NCBI RefSeq assembly: GCF_016892765.1
Contig: NZ_JAFEMD010000003.1
Coordinates: 124,001 to 188,000 of the forward strand
Length of the DNA: 64,000 nt
Reading direction: 5' to 3'
Source of the DNA: Microvirga arvi
GTDB lineage: Bacteria; Pseudomonadota; Alphaproteobacteria; Rhizobiales; Beijerinckiaceae
The position numbers were made by a program, and so were the translations under genes. Each line of letters opens with the position of its first letter. Position 1 is the stretch's first letter. This document shows, piece after piece, positions 26,933-36,078 of the stretch. The notes beneath the pieces were generated by a model. It made no database searches and was not told the DNA's origin. It worked only from the letters and a program-made list of their open reading frames with translations.

Positions 26933-29900
26933 GTGCCCACCAGTCCGCGCGTGTTTTCGATCCCTCCGGGTTGCGCCTTCCTGCCGACCCTGGTGGACGC
27001 GCTGCTGGAGGGTAGGCTCGTCGGCTCCTTAGGCGATGATCCCGCGGCGCTCTCCGACATCACGATCTATGTCCCCAACCGCCGCGCCACCCGCGCGCTG
27101 ATCGCTCTTCTCGCCGAGCGCGGCGAAGGCCGGGCGCAGCTCCTGCCGCGCATCGTGCCGCTCGGCGAGACGGACGAGGCCGAGTTCGAGCTCACAGGGC
27201 TCGAGGGCACGCCGCTGCAGGAGGCCGCGAGCCTGAAACCGCCGATCCCGCCCCTGGAGCGCCGCCTCATCCTCACGCGTCTCGTGCAGCGCTGGTCGGC
27301 TGAAGTGGACCGCGCCCTGCTGCAGCTCGGACCCGAGGTGCCCTTCATGGTGCCGGCCTCGCCCGCCGATGCGGTGAACCTCGCGGGCGATCTCGAGACC
27401 CTGATGGATGCCTTCACCACGGAAGGCATCGACTGGCGCGCGCTCGAACTGGCCGTTGACGCGGATTACTCGAAATATTTCGAGATCACTCGCCACTTCG
27501 TGCAGATCGCCAGCGAGAACTGGCCGAGCATCCTCGCCGAGCGCCAGGCGAGCGATCCGGCGCAGCGCCGCAACGCCTTGCTGGAAGCGGAGGCCCGGCG
27601 CCTCACCCGCGAACGCCCGGAGCAGCCGATCATCGTGGCGGGCTCGACGGGCTCGGTGCCGGCGACCGCGCATCTCATGGGCGTCATCGCGCGTCTGCCC
27701 AAGGGCGCCATCGTGCTGCCCGGCCTCGACACGGATCTCGACGAGGAGAGCTGGTCAACCATCGGCGGCCACGGGGACGACGAGAATGATCCGGTGCACA
27801 GCCATCCGCAGGCCTCGCTCCGCCGCCTTCTCGACAGGCACCTGCGCATTCCACGCTTCGCCGTCACGGTTCTGGGCGAGCTTCCGGACGCAGGAAGAGC
27901 CCGCAATCATCTCCTCTCGGAAGCCTTGCGTCCTGCGGACACCACGGATCGCTGGTCGCTGATCGCGCCCGATGATCGGGTCGCGTTGAGCCGGAGCGGC
28001 TGCGAGGGGCTTGCCATCATCGAAGCCATGGACGAGCGCGAGGAGGCCTTCGCCATCGCCATCGCGCTGCGCGAAACGCTCGCTCATCCGTACAAGACGG
28101 CGGCGCTCGTCACGCCGGATCGCGCGCTGGCGACGCGGGTGACGGCGGAACTCGCCCGCTGGGGCGTGAGCGTCGAGGATTCCGCCGGCATCCCGCTTTC
28201 CGACACGCCGGCCGGGCGCCTCGCGCGTCTGGCAGCCGAAGCGGCGGCCGACGACTTGAGGCCCGTGCGGCTGCTCGCGCTGCTCGCGCATCCGCTCGTG
28301 CGCCTCGGCCTGCCGCGCGCCACCGTGGAGCATGCGGCAAGCGTGCTCGAGATCGGCGTGCTGCGCGGGCCTGCGCCTGCGCTCGGCATCGAGGGCCTGC
28401 GCGCGGCGTTGGCCAGCCGGCGCGCCGAGAACAATCATCGCACGCCGCGTCCGCGCAAGCGCCTGACGGAGGCCGACTGGGATCTCGCCGACGATCTGCT
28501 GAAGCGCCTCGGCATCGCCTTCGACACCTTCACGCCTGCCGTGCACGGCGAGGGCAAGCTCGATCTGATGGCGCTGGTAGAGCATCATCGCCGCGCCGTC
28601 GGATGGCTCTGGACCGGCCCCGAGGAGGACCCGGAGGAGCAGGAGGGAGAATCCTCCCGGGAAGCGCTCGCCGCGCTCTTCGACGATCTTGAACACTCGG
28701 ACATCCGCGCAGAGGAAGGCCACCCGCTCGAAGGCCGCTTCAATGATTACCCCACCTTCTTCACGGCGCTCGCCAAGCAGCGCGCTTTAAGCCCCTCGCC
28801 GCGCTCAACCCATCGCCGCCTGAAGATCCTCGGCCTTCTCGAAGCGCGCCTTCTCTCGGTCGACCGCGTGGTGCTCGGCGGATTGGACGAGGGCACCTGG
28901 CCGCCGCGCACGGTGACGGATGCGTTCCTCAACCGGCCCATGCGCTCGCGCGTCGGCCTGATGCCGCCGGAGCGCCGCATCGGCCAGACCGCGCACGATT
29001 TCGTGCAGGCGCTCGGCACGCACGACGTGGTGATCACCCGCGCCCACAAGCGCGACGGCTCGCCCATGGTGCCCTCGCGCTTCCTGCAGCGCCTGAAGGC
29101 GTTCACCGGCAAGGAGGTGTGGGAGACGATGACGAAGGCCGGCGAGTATTACCGCCGCCTCGCGCGCACCCTCGACACGCCGGAGCCCGCACCGCCCTTG
29201 GCCCGCCCGAAGCCGAAGCCCGACCCCGCCCTCTTCCCGCGTCGTTTGAGCGTCACGGAGATCGAGACGCTGGTGCGCGACCCCTATTCCATCTTCGCAC
29301 GCCATATCCTCAGGCTCGATGCTCTCGATGCGATCGCGGTGACGCCGAGTGCTGCGGATCGCGGCACGATCATCCATGACGTGATCGGAACCTTCGCCGA
29401 GAAATACCCGAAGGCCATTCCCGCCCATGCGCTGGAAGAGTTGCTGGCGCTCGGCGCCGATGCTTTTGCGAACATCGCCGAGACCTACCCGGAACTCTAT
29501 GCGGAATGGTGGCCGCGCTTCACGCGGCTCGCCACCGAGTTCGTTGTGTGGGAGCAGGCGCGCCGTCCCTCTCTCGTCGAGGTCTATGCGGAGCGCTCAG
29601 GGTCCCTGTCGATCCCGCTGCCGGACGGCTCGATATTCTCCTTGCGCGCCCGCGCCGATCGCATCGAGCAGCGCCGCGACGGCGGCTTCGCCATCATCGA
29701 TTTCAAGACGGGCCAGCCGCCGGGTGTCAAAGAGGTGTATGCCGGCTTCTCGCCGCAGCTGACGCTGGAGGCGATGATGCTGATGAAGGGCGCCTTCAAG
29801 GGCCTGCCAATGGCTAAGGAAACGCCGGACCTCATCTACATCCACACCACCGGCGGACGCACCCCTATCGATCCGCGCGAGATCAAGCCTGGACGAGGAG

Positions 29901-30100
29901 AGGAGCGCTCGGTAGCCGAGATCGTGGAGGAGCATCGCCGCCGCTTTGAGGGGATGATCGTGCGCTACGCCAAGGGCGAAGCCGCCTATCTCTCGCGGCC
30001 CTTCCCGAAATATGCGCGACGCTTCTCCGAATACGATCATCTGGCGCGCGTGAAGGAATGGTCGCTTGCGAGCGCCGGTGGCGGCGAGGGCTTCGAATGA
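26933..30100 (+). CDS. addB: AddB, inactivated-helicase/nuclease subunit of AddAB
   Basis: 1,055 residues, the alphaproteobacterial AddB type. It has a helicase-like body without an intact Walker A and a C-terminal PD-(D/E)xK nuclease domain. Its core shows LRARADRIEQRRDGG followed by FAIIDFKTGQPP, the catalytic Asp and Lys. It works with AddA to resect double-strand breaks to a chi-like site for RecA loading. I chose GTG 26933 because GAGG lies 7 bases upstream; TTG 26927 would sit directly on that site. The stop overlaps the addA start (ATGA), so the two subunits are made together. It lacks the four-Cys iron-sulfur pattern of Bacillus AddB, as far as I can see. Confidence 0.92.
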   Translation: MPTSPRVFSIPPGCAFLPTLVDALLEGRLVGSLGDDPAALSDITIYVPNRRATRALIALLAERGEGRAQLLPRIVPLGETDEAEFELTGLEGTPLQEAASLKPPIPPLERRLILTRLVQRWSAEVDRALLQLGPEVPFMVPASPADAVNLAGDLETLMDAFTTEGIDWRALELAVDADYSKYFEITRHFVQIASENWPSILAERQASDPAQRRNALLEAEARRLTRERPEQPIIVAGSTGSVPATAHLMGVIARLPKGAIVLPGLDTDLDEESWSTIGGHGDDENDPVHSHPQASLRRLLDRHLRIPRFAVTVLGELPDAGRARNHLLSEALRPADTTDRWSLIAPDDRVALSRSGCEGLAIIEAMDEREEAFAIAIALRETLAHPYKTAALVTPDRALATRVTAELARWGVSVEDSAGIPLSDTPAGRLARLAAEAAADDLRPVRLLALLAHPLVRLGLPRATVEHAASVLEIGVLRGPAPALGIEGLRAALASRRAENNHRTPRPRKRLTEADWDLADDLLKRLGIAFDTFTPAVHGEGKLDLMALVEHHRRAVGWLWTGPEEDPEEQEGESSREALAALFDDLEHSDIRAEEGHPLEGRFNDYPTFFTALAKQRALSPSPRSTHRRLKILGLLEARLLSVDRVVLGGLDEGTWPPRTVTDAFLNRPMRSRVGLMPPERRIGQTAHDFVQALGTHDVVITRAHKRDGSPMVPSRFLQRLKAFTGKEVWETMTKAGEYYRRLARTLDTPEPAPPLARPKPKPDPALFPRRLSVTEIETLVRDPYSIFARHILRLDALDAIAVTPSAADRGTIIHDVIGTFAEKYPKAIPAHALEELLALGADAFANIAETYPELYAEWWPRFTRLATEFVVWEQARRPSLVEVYAERSGSLSIPLPDGSIFSLRARADRIEQRRDGGFAIIDFKTGQPPGVKEVYAGFSPQLTLEAMMLMKGAFKGLPMAKETPDLIYIHTTGGRTPIDPREIKPGRGEERSVAEIVEEHRRRFEGMIVRYAKGEAAYLSRPFPKYARRFSEYDHLARVKEWSLASAGGGEGFE

Positions 30101-33100
30101 GCACCGATCTCGTCATCCCACAATACACCAAGGACGCGCAGCGCCGCGCCGCGAACCCGCGCGCCTCGGCCTGGGTGTCGGCCAATGCGGGTGCGGGCAA
30201 GACCAAGGTGCTCACCGATCGTGTGGTGCGCCTGCTGCTTGCAGGCTCCCTGCCGGGACGCATCCTGTGCCTCACCTTCACCAAGGCCGCCGCCGCCAAC
30301 ATGGCGATCCGCGTCTTCGAGCGCCTCGGCCGCTGGGTGACCCTGGACGAGGAGAGCCTTATCCAGGAACTGACGGAGCTCGAGGGCGAAAAGCCGAGCC
30401 GCAAACAGGTGAAGCTCGCGCGCACGCTCTTCGCCCGCGCGGTGGAGACGCCGGGCGGTCTCAAGATCGACACCATCCACGCCTTCTGCGAGCGCCTCCT
30501 GCACCTCGTGCCCTTCGAGGCCAACGTGCCGGCGCGCTTTGCCGTGCTCGACGAGAGCCAGACCGACGAGATGCTGGCGCAGGCGACATCCAACGTCATG
30601 GCCGATGCGGCGAGCGGCAGTTTTCCGGAACTGGCTGAGGCGCTCGACATCATCAGCGTCGATGCGGTGGGCGATGCGCTTTCGTCCGCCATCAATGCCG
30701 CCCTGAAATGCAAGACGTTCCTGCACGATCCCACGGGCTCCGCCCAGCTGCGCAAGGAACTCGGGCTCGGTTCGGATGAGACGCTCGAAGTCATCGAGCG
30801 CATGATGCTGGAAGGCGGCTTCAAGCCGGAGGAATGGCCTGCCATCGCGCAGGAGCTGCTCGGCGGAAAATCCACCGACCAGAAGCGCGCCGCATCCCTC
30901 ATCGCCGCCGCCGAGGCCGCCGAACTCTCCGAGAAGCTGGAGAACTATCTCTCGGTGTTCCTCACCGATGGCGGCACGCCGCGCAAGGGATCGGCCTTCC
31001 TCACCAAGGATGTGAGCGAGAGCCTGAAGGATCAGCTGCTGCGCGAGCAGGACCGCGTGTGCTCGCTCATCGACAAACGCAAGGCCGCGCGCGCCGCCGA
31101 ACGCACGGGCGCGCTGTTCACGCTTGCATCCGAAATTCACACGCGCGTCGAGCAGGCGAAGATGCGCCTCGGCGCCCTCGACTTCCAGGACCTCATCGAC
31201 AAGACCCTGGCGCTGCTCTCGCGCGGCGACACGGCCTGGGTGCTCTACAAGCTCGATCGCGGCATCGACCATGTGCTGATCGACGAGGCGCAGGACACGA
31301 ACCCGGAGCAATGGGAGATCCTGCGCAGAATCACCGAGGATTTCACCGCAGGCGCCGGTGCGGCGGGCGGGCGCGTGCGCACGCTCTTTGCGGTGGGCGA
31401 TCCCAAGCAGTCGATCTACGGCTTCCAGGGCGCTGCCCCACAGGAATTCGAGACGACCCGCCGCAGCTGGTCGCAGAAAGTGCGCGAGGCGGCACTCGCC
31501 TTCGAGGACGTGTCGCTCACCATGTCGTTCCGCTCAGGGAAAGCCGTGCTCTCGGCCGTGGACGCCACCTTCGCGGTCGAGCGGCACTTCAAGGGCCTGT
31601 CCTTCGAGGACAAGGCCATCGGCACTGTTCACGAGAGCGCGCGGCCCCACGCACCGGGCCTCGTGGAATTGTGGCCTGTCGAAACGCCTGCGGAGGAAGA
31701 AGAGCCCGAGGCCTGGGTTCTGCCCGTCGACGAACCCGAACAGCAATCCCCACCCGTGGTGGTGGCGCGGCGCATTGCGCAGGCCGTGAAATGCTGGACC
31801 ACCAAGGGCGACGAGATGGGCCGCGTCTGGAGCGCCAGCGACATCCTCGTGCTGGTGCGAAAGCGCGGTACAGCCTTCGAGGCCGTGATCCGCGCCCTGA
31901 AGGGCGCAGGCGTGCCGGTGGCGGGCGCCGACCGTCTCAATATCGGCGAGCACATCGCCGTGCTCGATCTCGTGGCGGCGGGCCGCGCAGCGCTCCTGCC
32001 CGACGACGACCTCACACTGGCAACCGCGCTGAAATCCCCGCTCGTGGGGCTCACCGACGACGACCTCATCCGCATTGCTGTCGACCGCGCGGAAGAGGAG
32101 TCCCTTCATGCGGCGCTGGCGCGCCATGCGCAAGCCGGCGATGCGAAGGCGAAGCGCGGATGCGAGGCGTTGAACGCCTGGCGCGAGCTGGCCAAGATCC
32201 ACGGCCCCTTCGGCTTCTTCGCCACCCTGCTCGGACCACGCGGCGGACGCTCGCTGCTCGTGGCGCGGCTGGGGAGCGAGGCGGGCGATGCCATCGACGC
32301 TTTCCTATGCTTCGCGCATCAGTCGGAGATGACGGAGACGCCGTCGCTCACCTATTTCCTCAGCCGGTTCGAATCGGCCGACCACACCATCAAGCGCGAC
32401 CTCGATTCCGTGAACAACGAGGTGCGCGTGATGACCGTGCACGGGGCGAAGGGCCTGGAGGCGCCCATCGTCGTGCTCATCGACGGCTGCGAGGTGCTGG
32501 GCCGCGATCCGGCACTGCTGCAGCTGCAGACGACAACAGGCGACAGGATCCCCGTCTGGGCGCCGGGCAAGAATTCCGATTCGAGCGTGATGGCTGAAGC
32601 CCGTGACCTCCTGCACGCCAAGGGGCACGAGGAGCACAACCGGCTGCTCTATGTGGCCATGACCCGCGCCAAGGACCGGCTTGTGATCGCGCCCTACCGG
32701 ACAACCGGCAACGAGACCAAGCAGGAGGCCTGGTGCGAGATGATCCGCCACGGGCTCGTCGAGAAGGCCGGCGGACTGGAACTCGACGAGGCGCCCTATG
32801 GCCCGATCTCGGTCTGGCGCGACGGCTCGCCCTTGGCCCGCACGCTGGCGGCCGAATCGGACGTCCCGCCGCTCGATCCCGTCGCCGTGCCGGGCTGGCT
32901 GACGACGGCGGTGGCGGCGGAGCCCGAGCCCCTGCCGCCGATCCGCCCGTCGAGCGCGCTCGGCGCCGCCGACCGCATGACGCGTCCGGGCGACGGTCCC
33001 TACGCGCCCGAGGCGCGGTTGCGCGGCACCCTGGTCCATGCCCTGCTGGAGCGCCTGCCCGCGCTCACTCCCGAGCACCGGGCGAGCATGGCGCGCGCAT

Positions 33101-33531
33101 ACATCAAGGCCCGCGCCCCGCGTCTGGCGGCAGAGATGCGGGAATCGATCCTGGCCAATGCCCTCGACGTCCTCGATCACCCGGACCTGAAGCCGCTCTT
33201 CGGCAAGGGCTCGCGGGCGGAAGCGCCCATCGCAGGCCGCGTGATGACGGCGGAGGGCGCAATCATGGTCTCGGGCCAGATCGACCGTTTGGCAGTGCTC
33301 GACGAAGAGGTGCTGGTAGCGGACTTCAAGACGACGGCGCGCCCTCCGAGACCCGGCCAGACGCCGCCACGCTCTTACGTGGCGCAGCTTGCCCTTTACA
33401 GGGCGCTGCTCGCCGAGATCTACCCGGGCAGGCGCATCCGCACCTTCCTGGTCTGGACCTCGGGCCCGGCGATCCACGAGCTCATGGAACCCGACCTGGA
33501 ATCGGCACTTACCCTCATCAAAGCGGCGTGA
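30097..33531 (+). CDS. addA: AddA, helicase-nuclease subunit of AddAB
   Basis: 1,144 residues, UvrD-like superfamily 1 helicase plus nuclease. Walker A is SANAGAGKT (28-36), motif II is LIDEAQDTNPEQW, motif III is VGDPKQSIYGFQGA, motif V is VMTVHGAKGLEAPIVV and motif VI is LLYVAMTRAKDRLVIAP. The C-terminal nuclease core ends in VLVADFKTTARPP. It unwinds DNA 3' to 5' and, with AddB, processes ends for recombination repair. ATG 30097 overlaps the addB stop by 4 bases; the extension from 30058 lies inside addB. trxA follows 100 bases downstream, the conserved rhizobial order. Confidence 0.95.
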   Translation: MSTDLVIPQYTKDAQRRAANPRASAWVSANAGAGKTKVLTDRVVRLLLAGSLPGRILCLTFTKAAAANMAIRVFERLGRWVTLDEESLIQELTELEGEKPSRKQVKLARTLFARAVETPGGLKIDTIHAFCERLLHLVPFEANVPARFAVLDESQTDEMLAQATSNVMADAASGSFPELAEALDIISVDAVGDALSSAINAALKCKTFLHDPTGSAQLRKELGLGSDETLEVIERMMLEGGFKPEEWPAIAQELLGGKSTDQKRAASLIAAAEAAELSEKLENYLSVFLTDGGTPRKGSAFLTKDVSESLKDQLLREQDRVCSLIDKRKAARAAERTGALFTLASEIHTRVEQAKMRLGALDFQDLIDKTLALLSRGDTAWVLYKLDRGIDHVLIDEAQDTNPEQWEILRRITEDFTAGAGAAGGRVRTLFAVGDPKQSIYGFQGAAPQEFETTRRSWSQKVREAALAFEDVSLTMSFRSGKAVLSAVDATFAVERHFKGLSFEDKAIGTVHESARPHAPGLVELWPVETPAEEEEPEAWVLPVDEPEQQSPPVVVARRIAQAVKCWTTKGDEMGRVWSASDILVLVRKRGTAFEAVIRALKGAGVPVAGADRLNIGEHIAVLDLVAAGRAALLPDDDLTLATALKSPLVGLTDDDLIRIAVDRAEEESLHAALARHAQAGDAKAKRGCEALNAWRELAKIHGPFGFFATLLGPRGGRSLLVARLGSEAGDAIDAFLCFAHQSEMTETPSLTYFLSRFESADHTIKRDLDSVNNEVRVMTVHGAKGLEAPIVVLIDGCEVLGRDPALLQLQTTTGDRIPVWAPGKNSDSSVMAEARDLLHAKGHEEHNRLLYVAMTRAKDRLVIAPYRTTGNETKQEAWCEMIRHGLVEKAGGLELDEAPYGPISVWRDGSPLARTLAAESDVPPLDPVAVPGWLTTAVAAEPEPLPPIRPSSALGAADRMTRPGDGPYAPEARLRGTLVHALLERLPALTPEHRASMARAYIKARAPRLAAEMRESILANALDVLDHPDLKPLFGKGSRAEAPIAGRVMTAEGAIMVSGQIDRLAVLDEEVLVADFKTTARPPRPGQTPPRSYVAQLALYRALLAEIYPGRRIRTFLVWTSGPAIHELMEPDLESALTLIKAA

Positions 33532-33633
33532 GGGGAAGCCCCCTTGCTTGATTCCCGTAACGCCCGTTCTTACCTTGGCCCTATAGCCGAGCGGCTCGAA
33601 ACCTGAGTCGCGTTCAATGTCAAAGGTGATGGT

Positions 33634-33954
33634 ATGGCGACCGTTAAGGTGACCGACTCAAGCTTCGCGCAGGATGTCCTGCAATCCTCCGAGCCCGTCG
33701 TGGTCGATTTCTGGGCCGAGTGGTGCGGCCCCTGCCGCATGATCGGTCCCGCTCTCGAAGAGATTTCCGACGAGATGGCCGGCAAGGTGAAGATCGCCAA
33801 GCTCAACGTGGACGAGAACCCGCAGGTCTCCTCCCAGCTCGGCATCCGTTCGATCCCGGCGCTGATGGTGTTCAAGGACGGCAAGGTCGTCGCCCAGAAG
33901 GTCGGCGCCGCCCCCAAGGGCGAGCTCTCCCGCTGGATCCAAGCTTCGGCTTGA
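33634..33954 (+). CDS. trxA: Thioredoxin 1
   Basis: 106 residues, canonical length, with active site WCGPC (Cys31, Cys34), FWAEW before it and cis-Pro in SIPAL. It is a cytoplasmic disulfide reductase for ribonucleotide reductase, PAPS reductase and peroxiredoxins. It has no extension. It lies between addA and the convergent folC gene and ends 25 bases before a strong terminator. Confidence 0.97.
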   Translation: MATVKVTDSSFAQDVLQSSEPVVVDFWAEWCGPCRMIGPALEEISDEMAGKVKIAKLNVDENPQVSSQLGIRSIPALMVFKDGKVVAQKVGAAPKGELSRWIQASA

Positions 33955-33979
33955 TTGGTTTGAGATTTTGAGATGACAG

Positions 33980-34006
33980 AAGGGGCCGAAAGGCCCCTTT
34001 TCTTTT
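33980..34006 (+). terminator. Intrinsic terminator of trxA
   Basis: AAGGGGCC-GAAA-GGCCCCTT followed by TTCTTTT; a stable GNRA-type tetraloop closes the stem. Confidence 0.9.
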
Positions 34007-34029
34007 GATAAACGGGCGCGGCGTTGTGA

Positions 34030-34200
34030 ACCCTCTCCCCCCTGCGGGGGAGAGTTGGAGAGGGGGGTGTGAGCGATAGCCTATGAAGGTTTGGCGCCAG
34101 CACCCCCCTCCCTAGCCCTCCCCCACAAGGAGGGAGGGGACTTGCGCCACACTCGTCCGACGATCCCGGATCTCCGCTGCGCTTCGTCGGGATGACGAGG
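34030..34200. repeat. C/G-rich dispersed repeats between trxA and folC
   Basis: Two related units in inverted orientation, CCCTCTCCCCCCTGCGGGGG (34031-34050 and following) and CACCCCCCTCCCTAGCCCTC (34101-34120 and following). Each contains its own small CTCCCC/GGGGAG hairpin. A GATCCCGGAT...CGGGATGACG element follows at about 34160-34197. The first family recurs at 45052-45368 and 55043-55170. Nothing in this 254-base gap looks coding. Confidence 0.6.
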
Positions 34201-34208
34201 CGGGACGG

Positions 34209-35552
34209 TTATTCCGGCAAGGTCCCGTTCGCCGCCAGCACCTCGCCGGCGAGATACAGCGAGCCGCAGATCAGCACGCGGGGCGGGCGGTCCCAGACGT
34301 AGTTGTGGAGCGAGGCGAGCGCGGATTCGACGCTTGCCGCCGTCGAGGTGGTCAGCCCCACGCCTGCCGCGATGGACGCGACCTCCTCGGCCGGGCGGGC
34401 TGCGATCTGGCCGGAGATCGGCACCGCGATCACCTCCCGCGCCAGCCCTGAGAAATTCTTGAAGAAGGCCCCGGAATCCTTGGTGCCGAGCATGCCGGCG
34501 ATCAGCACGAGGGGGGCGTCCGAACGCTCGCTCTGGTCGGCCATGGCAGCGGCGAGAACCCGGCCGCCATCGGGGTTGTGGCCCCCGTCGAGCCAGATCT
34601 CGCAGCCCTGCGGCGCGATCTCCGGCAGGCGGCCCCGGTTGAGGCGCTGCAGACGGCCGGGCCATTCGGCGCGGGTCAGCCCCGCCTCGAAGGCCTGGGC
34701 CTCGAACTGCTCGAATCCGGCGGCGCGCAGGGCCGCGATCGCCGTGCCGGCATTGGTGAACTGATGGCGGCCGATGAGCTTGGGCCGCGGCAGGTCGAGA
34801 AGGCCCTTCTCATCCTGATAGACGAGGCGCCCGCCTTCCTCGTGCACGGAGAAATCCTGCTGGCCGACGAAAAGAGGCGCGGCGCCGATGCGCTCGGCCG
34901 CGTCGCGCAGGGCCTGGTCGGCTTCCAGATAATCCTGCGGAGCGATCACGGCCGGGCAGCCCCGCTTGAAGATGCCGGCCTTCTCCCCGGCGATCGCCTT
35001 GAGCGTCGTGCCGAGATATTCCGCGTGGTCGTGCCCGATGGGCGTGACGACGGCCGCAGCCGGCCTGTCGATGACGTTGGTGGCGTCGAAACGGCCCCCC
35101 AAGCCCACTTCAAGCAGGAGCACGTCGGCAGGCTCCTCGGAAAAGATCAGCAGGGCCGCCGCGGTGGTGATCTCGAACACGGTGATCGGCTCGCCCGCAT
35201 TCACCGCTTCGCAGCGCCGGAAGGCCTCGACGAGCCTCTCCTCGCTCACATAGCGCCCGCCGCCGAATTTCCCCAGCCGGATGCGCTCGTGGAAGCGCAC
35301 GAGATGGGGCGAGGTATAGACGTGGACGGCAAGCCCCGCGCTCTCCAGGATCGCCCGCATGAAGGCGATGGTCGAGCCCTTGCCGTTGGTGCCGGCCACA
35401 TGGATCACCGGCGGTAGGCGGCGCTCAGGGTTGCCGAGTTGCCCCAGGAGCCGCTGGATTCGCCCCAGCGACAGGTCGATGGTCTTGGGGTGCAGGGCGA
35501 GAAAGCGCGCAATCAGCGCATCGGAGGACTCATACGCACCGCGAACACCCAT
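34209..35552 (-). CDS. folC: Bifunctional dihydrofolate/folylpolyglutamate synthase
   Basis: 447 residues, Mur-ligase fold. P-loop HVAGTNGKGST at 51-61, TSPHLVRFHERIR, LLEVGLGGRFDATN (metal/dihydropteroate side) and the C-terminal LDGGHNPDG motif are all present. It adds glutamate to dihydropteroate and then to tetrahydrofolate. Start ATG 35552. In relatives folC directly follows accD in one operon; here about 2.6 kb carrying an oppositely oriented RTX gene separates them, so folC must have gained another promoter or depends on read-through. Confidence 0.95.
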   Translation of the reverse strand: MGVRGAYESSDALIARFLALHPKTIDLSLGRIQRLLGQLGNPERRLPPVIHVAGTNGKGSTIAFMRAILESAGLAVHVYTSPHLVRFHERIRLGKFGGGRYVSEERLVEAFRRCEAVNAGEPITVFEITTAAALLIFSEEPADVLLLEVGLGGRFDATNVIDRPAAAVVTPIGHDHAEYLGTTLKAIAGEKAGIFKRGCPAVIAPQDYLEADQALRDAAERIGAAPLFVGQQDFSVHEEGGRLVYQDEKGLLDLPRPKLIGRHQFTNAGTAIAALRAAGFEQFEAQAFEAGLTRAEWPGRLQRLNRGRLPEIAPQGCEIWLDGGHNPDGGRVLAAAMADQSERSDAPLVLIAGMLGTKDSGAFFKNFSGLAREVIAVPISGQIAARPAEEVASIAAGVGLTTSTAASVESALASLHNYVWDRPPRVLICGSLYLAGEVLAANGTLPE

Positions 35553-36078
35553 GGCCGACTTCCTCGTTCCCTTCAGGACGCTGGAACTAGCACCTGCCGC
35601 CTGGGCGGGGAAGAGAGCCAGGGATAATAAGATTGCTTCTCAGGAACCGGGCGCATGGGTGTGACGGCAGCACGGTTCCTCACGCCGCGACAGCACCTGC
35701 ACACAGTCAGGCTGTCGACAGGATCCAACTTGTGGTGGATAGAAGGTGAACAACGGCCATTGTCCTCAACACGCCGGTAGCAACACCACCTGAGATGTCG
35801 CTGAGATCATGCCAACCCGCATAGATCCGAGGTAGGCACACTATAAAAATCGACCAAACATAACAGCTTGTAGATAGAGAGATCTAATCGGCGAAATAGT
35901 AATCCTTGATTCAACTTTAGAGTTGCACTGCCTCGTTCATCATCCAAAATGAGTATAGGCAATAATATCTATAAACCTCCAATTTATACCCTTCCTCTCT
36001 GCCTATACATCGCTTTCTCCTACAGAATAAGCTGATCAAGGAAGCAGATCAGTCTACTGGTCATAGAAGGGGAGTGAA
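35553..36078 (+). promoter_or_regulatory. A+T-rich region upstream of the second RTX gene
   Basis: 526 bases between divergent folC and the RTX gene, with no credible gene. From about 35830 to 36050 the base composition turns conspicuously A+T-rich compared with the flanks (runs such as CACTATAAAAATCG and AATAATATCTATAAACC). This would suit an H-NS-like silenced or strongly regulated promoter. GGGGAG about 8 bases before ATG 36079 is the ribosome-binding site. Confidence 0.45.
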